Positions 48,665 through 58,429 are shown, numbered from the stretch's first letter. The stretch: 64,000 nt of DNA from Nocardiopsis sp. JB363 (GCF_900143625.1 NZ_FRFF01000178.1:1-64000), one strand, 5' to 3'. Notes: a model not told the origin generated them from the sequence alone. Made by a program: numbers and translations.

Positions 48665-49735
48665 ATGGGTTCGGTACGTGTAGCCGTCGTGGGCGTCGGC
48701 AACTGTGCGGCGTCACTCGTCCAAGGCGTGCACTATTACAAGGACGCTGACCCGGAGGCCCGGGTCCCTGGTCTGATGCATGTCCAGTTCGGCTCGTACC
48801 ACGTGCGCGACATCGAGTTCGTCGCCGCCTTCGACGTGGACGCCAAGAAGGTCGGCCACGACCTCGCCGACGCGATCGGCGCGAGTGAGAACAACACCGT
48901 CAAGATCTGCGACGTCCCGCCGACCGGCGTGACCGTCATGCGCGGCCCGACCTACGACGGTCTGGGCCTGTACTACCGCGAGACGATCCAGGAGTCCTCC
49001 GAGGACGCCGTGGACGTGGTCGCCGCCCTCAAGGCGAGCAAGGCCGACGTCCTGGTCTCCTACCTCCCCGTGGGTTCGGAGGATGCCGACAAGTTCTACG
49101 CCCAGTGCGCCATCGACGCCGGTGTGGGCTTCGTCAACGCGCTCCCCGTGTTCATCGCCTCCGACCCCGAGTGGGCCGAGAAGTTCACCAAGGCCGGCGT
49201 CCCGATCGTCGGTGACGACATCAAGTCCCAGATCGGCGCGACCATCACCCACCGGGTGCTGTCCAAGCTGTTCGAGGACCGGGGCGTGGTCGTGGACCGC
49301 ACCTACCAGCTGAACTTCGGCGGCAACATGGACTTCAAGAACATGTTGGAACGCGAGCGCCTGGAGTCCAAGAAGATCTCCAAGACCCAATCGGTCACCT
49401 CGCAGATCCCGCACGAGCTCAACGCCGGCGCGGTGCACATCGGTCCGTCGGACCACGTGCCGTGGCTGGACGACCGTAAGTGGGCGTACATCCGGTTGGA
49501 GGGGCGCGCGTTCGGTGACGTTCCGCTGAACCTGGAGTACAAGCTGGAGGTGTGGGACTCCCCCAACTCCGCCGGCATCATCATCGACGCGGTCCGCGCC
49601 GTGAAGATCGCCAAGGACCGCGGCATCGGAGGCCCGATCCTGGCTCCCTCCTCGTACTTCATGAAGTCGCCTCCGGAGCAGTACAGCGACGCCGAGGCCC
49701 ACGACGCGGTGGAACAGTTCATCAAGGGCGAGTGA
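48665..49735 (+). CDS. ino1: Inositol-3-phosphate synthase
   Basis: NAD-dependent enzyme of about 356 residues that cyclises glucose-6-phosphate to inositol phosphate for phosphatidylinositol and mycothiol. The NAD motif is VRVAVVGVGNCAASLVQG. The catalytic core shows SYLPVGSEDADKFYAQCAID, PIVGDDIKSQIGATITHR, QLNFGGNMDFKNMLERERLE and the SKKISKTQSVTSQ lysine region. The compact size is typical of actinobacterial MIPS. ATG at 48665 is chosen because AAGGAG is nine bases upstream; an ATG at 48626 lacks a ribosome site. Confidence 0.95.
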   Translation: MGSVRVAVVGVGNCAASLVQGVHYYKDADPEARVPGLMHVQFGSYHVRDIEFVAAFDVDAKKVGHDLADAIGASENNTVKICDVPPTGVTVMRGPTYDGLGLYYRETIQESSEDAVDVVAALKASKADVLVSYLPVGSEDADKFYAQCAIDAGVGFVNALPVFIASDPEWAEKFTKAGVPIVGDDIKSQIGATITHRVLSKLFEDRGVVVDRTYQLNFGGNMDFKNMLERERLESKKISKTQSVTSQIPHELNAGAVHIGPSDHVPWLDDRKWAYIRLEGRAFGDVPLNLEYKLEVWDSPNSAGIIIDAVRAVKIAKDRGIGGPILAPSSYFMKSPPEQYSDAEAHDAVEQFIKGE

Positions 49736-49825
49736 CAAGAGGCTCCGCCCGGGGCCGCACCGGTCCCGGGCGCCGCACTCTCTCCCGCCTCCCCCGCGCA
49801 CGGTGGGCTCTCCTATTCTTGACGA

Positions 49826-51121
49826 GTGTCCTTCTTCGGTGATCTGCGCGCGGTCCTCCAGGGATCCCGGTTCCGCCGGCTGTTCGGTACCCGGTTGGTC
49901 TCGCAGTTCTCCGACGGGATCTACCAGGCCGGGCTGGCCGGCTTCGTCTTCTTCAACCCCGAACAGCACACCGGTGCCGGAGAGGTCGCCGCGGCCTTCG
50001 CCGTACTGCTCCTGCCCTTCTCCGTGGTCGCCCCGTTCGCCGGGGTCCTCATCGACCGGTGGCCCCGCCGGCAGGTCCTGTTGCTGTCGTCGGTGCTCAA
50101 GGCCGTCCTGGCCACGGTGACCGCGTTCCTGGTCGCGAACGGTGAAGGACCCGCGTTCTTCGTCGCGGCGCTCCTGGTGCTGAGCGTCAACCGCTTCTTC
50201 CTCTCTGGTCTCTCCGCCGGGCTGCCCTACGTGGTGTCCCGCGACAAGCTCATGATGGCCAACGCGGTCACCCCCACCTGTGGCACCGTCGCCAGTTCCC
50301 TCGGGACCGGTGTAGGGCTCGCCATCGGGATGATGGGCGGTGAACGGGCCCTGGGCACCGGGGTGATCCTGTTCGTGGCCGCGTTGGGCTTCGCCGGGGC
50401 CGCCCTGGTCTCGCTCACCCTGCGCTACCGGGAGCTGGGACCGCATCTGGAGGGGGAGCCCGAAGTGGTCCGGGAGGCCCTCGGCAACGTGATGCACGGC
50501 ATGGTCTCCGGGGTCCGGCACATCTGGGAACGGGTCCCGGTGCGCGCCGCCCTGCTCACCATCGGCGGTCATCGGGTCCTGTTCGGCATCTCCAGCCTGG
50601 TGACCCTGCTGCTGTACAACAACACCTTCACCGGAGGCGGGGTCGCCGGCCTGGCCGGGTTCTCCGTGTCCGCGGGGTTGCTCGCCCTCGGGTTCTTCCT
50701 GGGAGCCGTGGCCACACCGTCGGCGACCGCGCGGATCGGGGCGAGCGCCTGGATCGCCTCCCTGTTGGCGTCGGCCGCGGTCGCGCTGCTGGTGTTCGCG
50801 CTGCCCTTCTCCCCCACGCTGTTCCCGGTGGCCGCGTTCGTGCTCGGTTTCGTCTCCCAGGGGGTGAAGGTCACCGTCGACACGTTGGTTCAGCGACATG
50901 TCGACGATGCCTTCCGCGGCCGGGTCTTCTCCGTCTACGACGTGCTGTTCAACGCCACGTTCGTGCTGGGCGCGGCGCTGACCGCGGGGCTCGTTCCCCA
51001 GTCCGGGGTGAGCGTGCCGATCATCACGGCGATGGTGTTGGCCTTCCTGTCCCTGAGCTGGGCCTGGGCCTCGCGAGCCCGCCGCCTGGGCCGCTCCGAC
51101 GTGGAGCGCTCCGCCACCTGA
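49826..51121 (+). CDS. MFS transporter
   Basis: A 431-residue major-facilitator protein with 12 predicted helices. It starts with the amphipathic FGDLRAVLQGSRFRRLFGTR typical of actinobacterial MFS exporters, has IDRWPRRQVLLLSSVLKAVL (motif A region between helices 2 and 3) and VTVDTLVQRHVDDAFRGRVF in the second half. The substrate is unknown. A -10-like TATTCT (49814-49819) is six bases before the GTG, so it is probably leaderless. An MFS gene next to ino1 is also seen in streptomycetes. Confidence 0.87.
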   Translation: MSFFGDLRAVLQGSRFRRLFGTRLVSQFSDGIYQAGLAGFVFFNPEQHTGAGEVAAAFAVLLLPFSVVAPFAGVLIDRWPRRQVLLLSSVLKAVLATVTAFLVANGEGPAFFVAALLVLSVNRFFLSGLSAGLPYVVSRDKLMMANAVTPTCGTVASSLGTGVGLAIGMMGGERALGTGVILFVAALGFAGAALVSLTLRYRELGPHLEGEPEVVREALGNVMHGMVSGVRHIWERVPVRAALLTIGGHRVLFGISSLVTLLLYNNTFTGGGVAGLAGFSVSAGLLALGFFLGAVATPSATARIGASAWIASLLASAAVALLVFALPFSPTLFPVAAFVLGFVSQGVKVTVDTLVQRHVDDAFRGRVFSVYDVLFNATFVLGAALTAGLVPQSGVSVPIITAMVLAFLSLSWAWASRARRLGRSDVERSAT

Positions 51122-51137
51122 GGTCGACGTGTCGACC
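51122..51137 (+). terminator. Short hairpin after the MFS gene
   Basis: GGTCGAC-GT-GTCGACC follows the stop codon directly; there is no T tract. Confidence 0.45.
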
Positions 51138-51218
51138 CGTCGATACATCTATTCGTAATCAAAGAGTCACTTAATGTAGTGTCCCCCGCAGTGACTCATC
51201 GACGAGGAGATGGCGACC

Positions 51219-51925
51219 ATGAGCGTCGGATACGGACTCGGCAACCCCTCCAGCGCCTTCGGGGCGCGCGGGGTCACCAAGAGGATCGGGGCGGTGTGCC
51301 GACAGCTTCCCACCCGCGGTGACCGGATGCTCGACGTCGGCTGCGGGGACGGCACCTACACGGTCGAACTCTCCGGGGGATACGTGAGGGTGGACGCCAT
51401 CGACGTCGAACCCGCCCGTCTCGAAGCCTTCGCCGAGCGCATGGCGGGCACCGACCTGGAGAACCGGATCGGCCTGCACAAGATGTCGGCCGACTCCCTC
51501 GCCTTCGAATCCCGCACCTTCGACCGGGTCACCGCGTTCGAGGTGCTCGAACACCTCGACCACCTGGAGGAGAGCCTCGCCGAGATCCAGCGGGTGCTCA
51601 AGCCCGGCGGAGCGTTCTCGCTGACCACGCCCAACCGGTGGTTCCCGTTCGAGACGCACGGGGTCCTGTGGGGCGAACGGCGCCGTTCCTGCCGTGGGTG
51701 CGCCCACTGCACGATCGGATGTCGGACGCGCGGGCGTTCACCACCCAGGAGATGGGACGCCTGCTGCGCGACGCGGGGCTGCGGGTGCGCGCCATCGACT
51801 ACCTCATGCCGCCGTTCGACCGCCGGATGCGGGCCCTCCAGCCCGTCTCGGACGGCTTGGAGGGCACCCCTGCACGGGTCTTCGGCATGGCGATGGCCAT
51901 CACCGCCGTCAAACCGGGGTTGTGA
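51219..51925 (+). pseudogene. Class I SAM-dependent methyltransferase with a frameshift
   Basis: A 235-residue methyltransferase is spread over two frames. The first frame (51219 to about 51670) has motif I MLDVGCGDGTYTVELSGGYV, VDAIDVEPARLEAFAERMAG, EVLEHLDHLEESLAEIQRVL and KPGGAFSLTTPNRWFP, then runs into Cys/Arg-rich nonsense. A second frame continues the protein with RTAPFLPWVRPLHDRMSDAR, FTTQEMGRLLRDAGLRVRAI and ends at 51925. The change falls at the G run of 51669-51673; one extra G would restore one frame. It is either a recent mutation or a sequencing error. GAGGAG stands before the ATG at 51219. Confidence 0.85.
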
Positions 51926-51935
51926 TGCCTCGTTC

Positions 51936-51961
51936 GGGCGGTGGCGGGCGACGAAGAGGGC
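51936..51961. repeat. Dispersed copy of part of the 57-bp repeat unit
   Basis: 26 bases are identical to the junction between two units of the tandem array at 41577-41747 (they span from GGGCGGTGG through GAAGAGGGC). Like the array, this copy lies between two converging genes. Confidence 0.8.
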
Positions 51962-51983
51962 AGAAACCCGTACCGAGCACCGC

Positions 51984-53477
51984 TCAGCCCTTGAGGTGGT
52001 CGGCTGCCCAGACGCGCAGCTCCGCGGCGGCCTCCTCCTTGGCCATGGGGCCGTTCTCCAGCCGCAGTTCCAACAGGAACCGGTAGGCCTTGCCGATCAG
52101 AGGGCCGGGCTTGACGTCGAGGATCTCCTGGATCTCGTTACCGTCCAGGTCGGGGCGGATCCTGTCCAGCTCCTCCTGTTCGGCGAGTTCGGAGATGCGT
52201 CGCTCGATGTCGTCGTAGGAACGAGAGAGCACCGCGGCCTTGCGCCGGTTGCGGGTGGTGCAGTCCGCCCGGGTGAGGATGTGCAGCCGCTCCAGCTGGT
52301 CACCGGCGTCACGGGCGTAGCGGCGCACGGCGGAGTCGGTCCACTCCCCCTTGCCGTACCCGTGGAAGCGAAGGTGCAGCGCGACCAGGTGGCCGACCTG
52401 GGCGGTCACGTCCTTGGGGAAACGCAGCGCGCTGAGGCGCTTACGGGTCATGGACGAGCCCACCACCTCGTGGTGGTGGAAGGTCACCCGGTTACCGCCC
52501 TCGAAGGAACGGGTCTTGGGCTTGCCGATGTCGTGCAGCAGCGCGGCCAGACGCAGCACCAGGTCGGGTTCGTGCCCGCGTGAACGCTCCAGTTCCATGG
52601 CCTGGTCCAGGACGGTGAGCGAGTGCTCGTAGACGTCCTTGTGCCGGTGGTGTTCGTCGATCTCCAGCCGCATCTTGGGGATCTCCGGGAGCACGTACTC
52701 GGCGATGCCCAGGTCCACCATGAGCTCGATGCCCCGGCGCGGGTCCGGGCTGAGCATGAGTTTGGTGAGTTCGTCCCGGACACGTTCGGCGGAGACGATG
52801 GAGAGCCGATCCGCCATGTTCCGGGCCGCCTCGGCCACCTCGGGGGCCAGGCTGAAACCGATCTGGGCGGCGAAGCGCACCGCGCGCATGATGCGCAGCG
52901 GGTCATCGCTGAAGGAGTCCTCCGGACGCCCCGGGGTGCGCAGGACCTTGTCCCGCAGGTCGGCCAGGCCACCGAAGGGATCCACGAACTCCCCGCTCGG
53001 TAGGCGAACCGCCATCGCGTTCACCGTGAAGTCGCGGCGCAGCAGGTCGTCGTGGATGTCGGTGCCGTAGGAGACCTCGGGTTTGCGGGACTTGGGCGAG
53101 TAGGCCTCGCTGCGGTAGGTGGTGATCTCCAGCTGGAACCCTCTCTTGCGCAGGCCCACCGTGCCGAACTCGATACCGACGGTCCACACCGAGTCCGCCC
53201 AGCCGTCGACCAGCTTCAGGATGTCCTGGGGTACGGCGTCGGTGGTGAGGTCCACGTCGTTGGAGACACGCCCGAGGAGAGCGTCGCGCACCGGACCGCC
53301 GACGATGGCGATCTGTTGGTCGTGCGCGGCGAAACGATCCCCGAGGTCCTCGGGGATCGGGCGGATCGAGTCGATCAACGCGGTGATCGCCGCCCGCTGC
53401 TCACCGGTCGGCTCACTCACCGACGCGGGCCGGGTGCGGGCGGTGTCGTTCTCACTCGAAAACTCTGTGTTCGGCAC
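51984..53477 (-). CDS. cca: CCA-adding tRNA nucleotidyltransferase
   Basis: Adds CCA to tRNA 3' ends; needed here because both tRNA genes lack an encoded CCA. From GTG at 53477 it has 497 residues. The nucleotidyltransferase core has the GG motif and DxD (IVGGPVRDALLGRVSNDVDL), a second strand RRDFTVNAMAVRLPSGEFVD and the RIMRAVRFAAQIGF region. A C-terminal HD domain follows (RLAALLHDIGKPKTR, then FHHHEVVGSSMTRKRL). No ribosome site; a -10-like TAATCT on the minus strand (53485-53490) is seven bases before the GTG, so it is probably leaderless. Farther upstream codons in frame are not family-like. Confidence 0.92.
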   Translation of the reverse strand: MPNTEFSSENDTARTRPASVSEPTGEQRAAITALIDSIRPIPEDLGDRFAAHDQQIAIVGGPVRDALLGRVSNDVDLTTDAVPQDILKLVDGWADSVWTVGIEFGTVGLRKRGFQLEITTYRSEAYSPKSRKPEVSYGTDIHDDLLRRDFTVNAMAVRLPSGEFVDPFGGLADLRDKVLRTPGRPEDSFSDDPLRIMRAVRFAAQIGFSLAPEVAEAARNMADRLSIVSAERVRDELTKLMLSPDPRRGIELMVDLGIAEYVLPEIPKMRLEIDEHHRHKDVYEHSLTVLDQAMELERSRGHEPDLVLRLAALLHDIGKPKTRSFEGGNRVTFHHHEVVGSSMTRKRLSALRFPKDVTAQVGHLVALHLRFHGYGKGEWTDSAVRRYARDAGDQLERLHILTRADCTTRNRRKAAVLSRSYDDIERRISELAEQEELDRIRPDLDGNEIQEILDVKPGPLIGKAYRFLLELRLENGPMAKEEAAAELRVWAADHLKG

Positions 53478-53640
53478 ACCACGCAGATTAAGCGTCCGCG
53501 CGGGGTGACCGCGAATCGCCGACCTGCTCGCGTCACCTCTGGCGCACACCCCACACCGGATGAAAGGCTGTCCCCGCCACGCGCCGGGCGAACGGGCGCA
53601 CCAGAACCCGGGCTCGGTGAACACGGTATCTTCTGGTGAA

Positions 53641-56340
53641 GTGGTGGCCCGTCAGGTTCAGCCCACGGCCACCGGCCCCGCCTCACGCCGAGCGCGCCGC
53701 GCGGGCACCCCGATCCGCCCCCGCCCCGTCACTCCACGTCCTTGGCGGGACGGACACCTGGCCCCGAATCAGGAAACCGGTCAAGCGTTGCGTCGAACTG
53801 CTTCCGCGGCCGCGGTCATGGCCATGACCGCCGCCCTGCTCCCGATCCCGGCCACGCTCTCACCCGTCTCGGCGGAACCAGAGAACGAGGAGTCGGTGCC
53901 TCCGATCGTCGTGGACCGGATCACGCCGGACGCCATCGACGAGGACAGCACCCTGCGCGTAGCGGGCGAGGTGACCAACGACACGGACTCCTCGATCGAG
54001 GACGTCACCGTCAGGATCCGCTACTCGCGGCACTCCTTCAACTCCCGCGAGGAGATGAACGAGTTCGCCACCGGTGACGGCTGGCAACCCGACGCGGAGG
54101 GCCCCGAGGAAGAGTTCGCGGGCGAACTGGAGCCCGACCAAGGCCTGGAATACACGCTCAGCACCCCGGTGAAGGACCTCGACCTGGGGTCCCACGGCGT
54201 CTACCCGATGGTCGTGGAAGCCCTGGACGGCGACGGCGAACAGCTGGGCACGCAGTACACCTTCCTCCCCTACACGGGGAACGACGACGTCGACGAACTC
54301 GACCTGGCGTGGGTCTGGCCGCTGATGGAAGAGCCGCAGCGCGCCGACGACGACACCTTCCTGAGTGAGGACCTGCACTCGTCCGTGGCCGAGGAGGGGC
54401 GGCTGGGCCGTCTCCTGGCCACCGGCGCCCAGGTCCCCCTGTCCTTCGAGGCCGGTGAGGAGGACCTCGTCGAGGAGCTCGGCCTACAGGAGGAAGAGGA
54501 AGAAGAGGAAGAGCAGGGGCCCTCGCCCGACGCCGAGAGCCCGACGACCGAGCTGTCCCCCGGCGAGGAGCCTCCCAGCGCGGAGCCCACCGAGGACGGC
54601 CCCGGCGGGGAGCCGTCCCCCTCCCCCTCCCCCGAAGCGACCGCCGAGCCGGAGGACGAAGCCTCGGAGACCCCGGACTCCCCCGAGGAGACCGAAGAGG
54701 GCGAGGAGGAGACCCCCGAACGGACCGAGGGTGTCCCCATCACGTGGGCCGTCGACCCCGGAACCATGGACGACGTCCTGCGCATCGCGGCGGAGGAACA
54801 CGACGTCCTGGAGGACCTGTTGGAGGTCCCCGGCGGGACCGAACCGGAACGCCACCAGCGCGCCGCCGACGTGCCCGCCCAGGTGTGGTTGCGCGAGGCC
54901 CGCCGGATCCTGCCCGCCGACACCGTCGTGGCCACCCCGTACGCCAACACCGACCTGGTCGCGCTGCTGCGCAACGACCTGCACGTCGACGCCGACGCCT
55001 CCCTGACCCTGGCCCAGGAGGCGGTGCGCCGTTCCCTGGCCATGGAGGCCGACTCCAGGTTCGCCTTCCCGGCGCGCGGGCTGATGGACGAGAACGTCCA
55101 CGAGCTGTACGCGGCGCACGGAGCCCACCGGTTCCTTCTGCGCGAGTCGGCGATGCCGGCCGCGTCCTGGCTCTCCACCACGCCCACCGCACAGGCACCG
55201 CTTCCGGCCGCTGAGGACGACGAAGAGGAACCGTTCGCCCTGGTCGCCGACGTCGGCCTGACCGAGGTGCTGTCCATGCCCTCACACGGGCCCGGTGAGT
55301 CCGCCTTGGCCCTGCAGCGGTTCGCCGCGGAGACCGCGATGATCGCCGGTGAGAACGTCGGTGACGACCGTGTCGTGGTGGCCGCTCCGCCCGCCGGTTG
55401 GGATCCCAGCACGGAGCTGGCCTCCGGTGTCCTCGAAGCCACCGAGGACCTGCCGTGGCTGTCACCCGAACGTCTGGACGGGGTCGAGCTGCCCGATCAG
55501 GGTGACCGGGAGGAGACCCGGGAGGATCTGCGCTACCCGGACCGGGCCCGCGAACAGGAACTCGGCTCCACCTACCTCGGTCAGGTCGAGGACGTGAGCC
55601 GGGACGTGCGCCTGTTCAACAGCATCCTCGTCGGCGACAGCGACCCCTTCCGTCCCGCCATCGTGCGGCTGGAATCGGTGTACTGGCGTGAACGCGAGGC
55701 TCTGGCCGGGGCCACCCGTTCGGTGGTCGGCCAGTCCGTGCAGGACCGGATGCAGGACGTGCGCGTCATCCCGGGTGAACCGGTGACCCTGGCCAGCAGT
55801 ACCGGGATCACCGGTGTGCTCGTCGCCAACGACCTGGAGGACGAGTCGGTCTACGTCCACCTGTCGATCTACTCGGAGAACTCCGAGCGGCTCGGCATCG
55901 GTACCTACACGTCCGACTTCCAGATCGCCCCGGGCGCCAAGACCACCGTCTACGTCCCTCTCTCCGCGCGGATCAACGGCACCACCACGGTCCACGTGAG
56001 CCTGCAGAACTCCAACGGTGAGCCGATCAGCCCTCAGGACACCATGATCCAGGTGAACGCCACGGGTCTGGGAACACAGGCACTGCTCATCAGCGGGATC
56101 GGGCTGCTGATCCTCATCGTCGCCCTCGCCCCGAGGGCCCTGCGCAAGTGGGCTCGACGGCAGGCGGCCAAGGCCGAGGCGGCCGACGGCGCCGCCCCTG
56201 AAGGCGACGAGGACGACAAGGACGAAGAGGTCCGGAGCGACGCCGCGGACACGAAGTCCGACCAGGACGCGAAGGACACCGACTCCGAGGACACCGGCCT
56301 CGGCGAGGACCCATCGAATGACGGCGACACCCGCACGTGA
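53641..56340 (+). CDS. DUF6049 family exported membrane protein
   Basis: A protein of about 899 residues found in front of murJ in many actinomycetes. It has an N-terminal signal-anchor (SAAAVMAMTAALLPIPATLS), a large extracytoplasmic part starting VDRITPDAIDEDSTLRVAGE, a very acidic Glu/Pro linker (about residues 283-360, including a run of nine glutamates), a core with PITWAVDPGTMDDVLRIAAE, and one C-terminal membrane helix (ALLISGIGLLILIVALAPRA) followed by an acidic cytoplasmic tail. Start taken as GTG 53641, eight bases after the -10-like TATCTT (53627-53632). A role in peptidoglycan synthesis is suggested only by its constant position beside murJ. Confidence 0.82.
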   Translation: MVARQVQPTATGPASRRARRAGTPIRPRPVTPRPWRDGHLAPNQETGQALRRTASAAAVMAMTAALLPIPATLSPVSAEPENEESVPPIVVDRITPDAIDEDSTLRVAGEVTNDTDSSIEDVTVRIRYSRHSFNSREEMNEFATGDGWQPDAEGPEEEFAGELEPDQGLEYTLSTPVKDLDLGSHGVYPMVVEALDGDGEQLGTQYTFLPYTGNDDVDELDLAWVWPLMEEPQRADDDTFLSEDLHSSVAEEGRLGRLLATGAQVPLSFEAGEEDLVEELGLQEEEEEEEEQGPSPDAESPTTELSPGEEPPSAEPTEDGPGGEPSPSPSPEATAEPEDEASETPDSPEETEEGEEETPERTEGVPITWAVDPGTMDDVLRIAAEEHDVLEDLLEVPGGTEPERHQRAADVPAQVWLREARRILPADTVVATPYANTDLVALLRNDLHVDADASLTLAQEAVRRSLAMEADSRFAFPARGLMDENVHELYAAHGAHRFLLRESAMPAASWLSTTPTAQAPLPAAEDDEEEPFALVADVGLTEVLSMPSHGPGESALALQRFAAETAMIAGENVGDDRVVVAAPPAGWDPSTELASGVLEATEDLPWLSPERLDGVELPDQGDREETREDLRYPDRAREQELGSTYLGQVEDVSRDVRLFNSILVGDSDPFRPAIVRLESVYWREREALAGATRSVVGQSVQDRMQDVRVIPGEPVTLASSTGITGVLVANDLEDESVYVHLSIYSENSERLGIGTYTSDFQIAPGAKTTVYVPLSARINGTTTVHVSLQNSNGEPISPQDTMIQVNATGLGTQALLISGIGLLILIVALAPRALRKWARRQAAKAEAADGAAPEGDEDDKDEEVRSDAADTKSDQDAKDTDSEDTGLGEDPSNDGDTRT

Positions 56341-56364
56341 CGCCGGAAGCCGTGTCGACAAGAT

Positions 56365-56396
56365 GACGGGGCGACATGACGACATGTCGCCCCGTC
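56365..56396 (+). terminator. Terminator of the DUF6049 gene
   Basis: GACGGGGCGACATG pairs perfectly with its complement around ACGA, 24 bases after the stop codon. Confidence 0.8.
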
Positions 56397-56500
56397 GACC
56401 TGTCCCCTTGTTCACACGTCATCACCCCCGCACTCTTCGCCATGCTCCGGGCCCCGGGGCCGCGACTCGATACCTCCGATGAAAGGAACGCTGATCCACG

Positions 56501-58429
56501 GTGGTCACCGAATCCCCTAACGGCGACGAACAACCCCCTCGTTACGCGCCTAAGCACGGTAAGCACGCCGACGGTCCCCTCCCCGGCGACAGCGCGATCC
56601 GGCCCTACTCGGGCCCGACGTCCTCCTACGAGGAGGGTGAGTTCCCCGCGCCCATGGCCGCCCCACGCGGCCCCGCCCCGGACGGCGGGCACCCCGGCGG
56701 TCATGAGCGCGACGGTGGCGAAGGACCGAACGATCGGGAGCCGTCCCGTGGGGACGACCCCGCGCTCGACGCCGGGCCCGTGGGGAACGAGTCGGCCGCG
56801 GGCGAGGGTTCCGGCGGCATGATGCGCTCCAGCGCGATCATGGCCGTGGGCACCATGGCCTCCCGGCTGACCGGGTTCGCGCGGACCATCGTGCTGGCCG
56901 CCGCCATCGGCACCCACCTGCTCGGTGACGCCTACCACACGGCGCACACGATCCCCTTCATCCTGAACGACCTGCTCATCGGCGGCCTGATGGCCTCCGT
57001 GGTCATCCCGTTCCTGGTCAAGCGGCGCAAGAACGACCTGGACGGCGGCAAGGCCACCGAGGACCGTCTGTTCACCTCGATGGTGCTGGCGCTGCTGTTG
57101 GTGACCACGGCCGCGATCCTGGCCGCCGAGACCCTGATCTGGCTGTACGGATCCCGGTTCACCCCGCTGCAGTTCGAGACGTCCGTCTACCTGGCGCGTT
57201 TCCTGCTCTCGCAGATCTTCTTCGTGGGTCTGAGCGGCCTGCTCAGCGCCATGCTCAACACCCGGAACAAGTTCGGTGCCGCGGTGTGGGCTCCGGTACT
57301 GAACAACGTCATCATCATGTGCGTGGCCGCGCTGTTCCTGGTCGTGGCCGGCCCCGGGAAGACCCCCGAGACGATCACCGGCGCCGAACTCACCCTGCTG
57401 GGTGCCGGCACCGCGGCGGGCATGGCCATGCAGGCCGTGGTCCTGTTCATCGCCCTGACCCGCACCGGCTACCGTTGGCGCCCCCGACTCGACCTGCGCG
57501 GCTCCGGGCTGGGCGAGGCGCTCCGCACCGCCGGCTGGATGATGCTCTACACCCTGTTCACCCAGGCCGGGCTGTGGATCACCACCAACATCGCCAACGC
57601 CGCCAACGTCGCGAGCATCGAAGAGGGTCTGGACGTGGGTGCGGGCATCAGCGCCTACAACCTGGCCTACCAGCTCTTCCAGCTTCCCTACGCGATCATC
57701 GCCGTCTCCCTGATCACCGTGCTCCTGCCCCGCATGAGCGCGCACGCCGACGACCGGAACTGGGACGCGGTCCGCTCGGACTTCTCCCGCACCCTGAGGA
57801 TCTCCGCCTTCGTGCTGGTGCCGACCGCCTTCGCGGTCGCGATGTTCGCCGAACCGCTGTCCGTCCTGGCGTTCGCCCGCGGGTCGGTCTCGGTGGCCGA
57901 CGCTTCCGCCATCGGCCAGATCCTCATGGTCATGTCGCTCGGTCTGGTGCCGTTCACGATCTTCCAACTGATGCTGCGCGTGTTCTTCGCCATGGGCGAC
58001 ACGAAGACGCCGGCCCTCATCGGTGGCGCGAACCTCGCTGTTCACAGCGCTCTGGCACTGGTGGCCTATCTGCTGCTGCCGCCGAACATGGTCGTGGTCG
58101 GCGTCGCCTCGGGCTTCATGCTGTCGTTCCTTTCCGGTCTGGTCATCGCCGGTCAGGTGATCAGTCGCCGTATCGGAGGACTTGACGGAAAGCACGTGAT
58201 TGGCACATTGTTGCGCCTGCACCTGGCGGTCGTCCCCAGCGTCGCTGTGGGCTTCGGTGTGCTCTGGTTCTTCGATGCCTACGTCGGCCCCGGTCTGTTC
58301 TCCTACCTCGGCGCTCCCCTCGTGGGCTGCGTCGCCGGTGCTCTGCTCTTCCTCGTGTCCGCACGTGTGCTGCGCGTTCCGGAACTGAGCGCCGCGATGG
58401 AACTCATCCGCGGTCGCGTGCGTCGTTGA
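56501..58429 (+). CDS. murJ: Lipid II flippase MurJ (first copy)
   Basis: A 642-residue MurJ/MviN protein. About 105 disordered, acidic N-terminal residues are followed by 14 predicted membrane helices. Typical blocks: IMAVGTMASRLTGFARTIVL, NDLLIGGLMASVVIPFLVKR, SAMLNTRNKFGAAVWAPVLN, RWRPRLDLRGSGLGEALRTA and LMLRVFFAMGDTKTPALIGG. It moves lipid II across the membrane during wall synthesis. GTG 56501, with AAAGGA about 12 bases upstream. A close paralogue follows after 81 bases. Confidence 0.92.
   Translation: MVTESPNGDEQPPRYAPKHGKHADGPLPGDSAIRPYSGPTSSYEEGEFPAPMAAPRGPAPDGGHPGGHERDGGEGPNDREPSRGDDPALDAGPVGNESAAGEGSGGMMRSSAIMAVGTMASRLTGFARTIVLAAAIGTHLLGDAYHTAHTIPFILNDLLIGGLMASVVIPFLVKRRKNDLDGGKATEDRLFTSMVLALLLVTTAAILAAETLIWLYGSRFTPLQFETSVYLARFLLSQIFFVGLSGLLSAMLNTRNKFGAAVWAPVLNNVIIMCVAALFLVVAGPGKTPETITGAELTLLGAGTAAGMAMQAVVLFIALTRTGYRWRPRLDLRGSGLGEALRTAGWMMLYTLFTQAGLWITTNIANAANVASIEEGLDVGAGISAYNLAYQLFQLPYAIIAVSLITVLLPRMSAHADDRNWDAVRSDFSRTLRISAFVLVPTAFAVAMFAEPLSVLAFARGSVSVADASAIGQILMVMSLGLVPFTIFQLMLRVFFAMGDTKTPALIGGANLAVHSALALVAYLLLPPNMVVVGVASGFMLSFLSGLVIAGQVISRRIGGLDGKHVIGTLLRLHLAVVPSVAVGFGVLWFFDAYVGPGLFSYLGAPLVGCVAGALLFLVSARVLRVPELSAAMELIRGRVRR

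Noticed and set aside
48713..51148. 811-codon open frame on the minus strand opposite ino1 and the MFS gene
   Set aside because: It crosses two well-supported plus-strand genes and their spacer and shows no family motif.
56114..58222. 702-codon open frame on the minus strand opposite murJ
   Set aside because: His/Gln/Asp-rich shadow of the murJ codons, without a ribosome site or domain.
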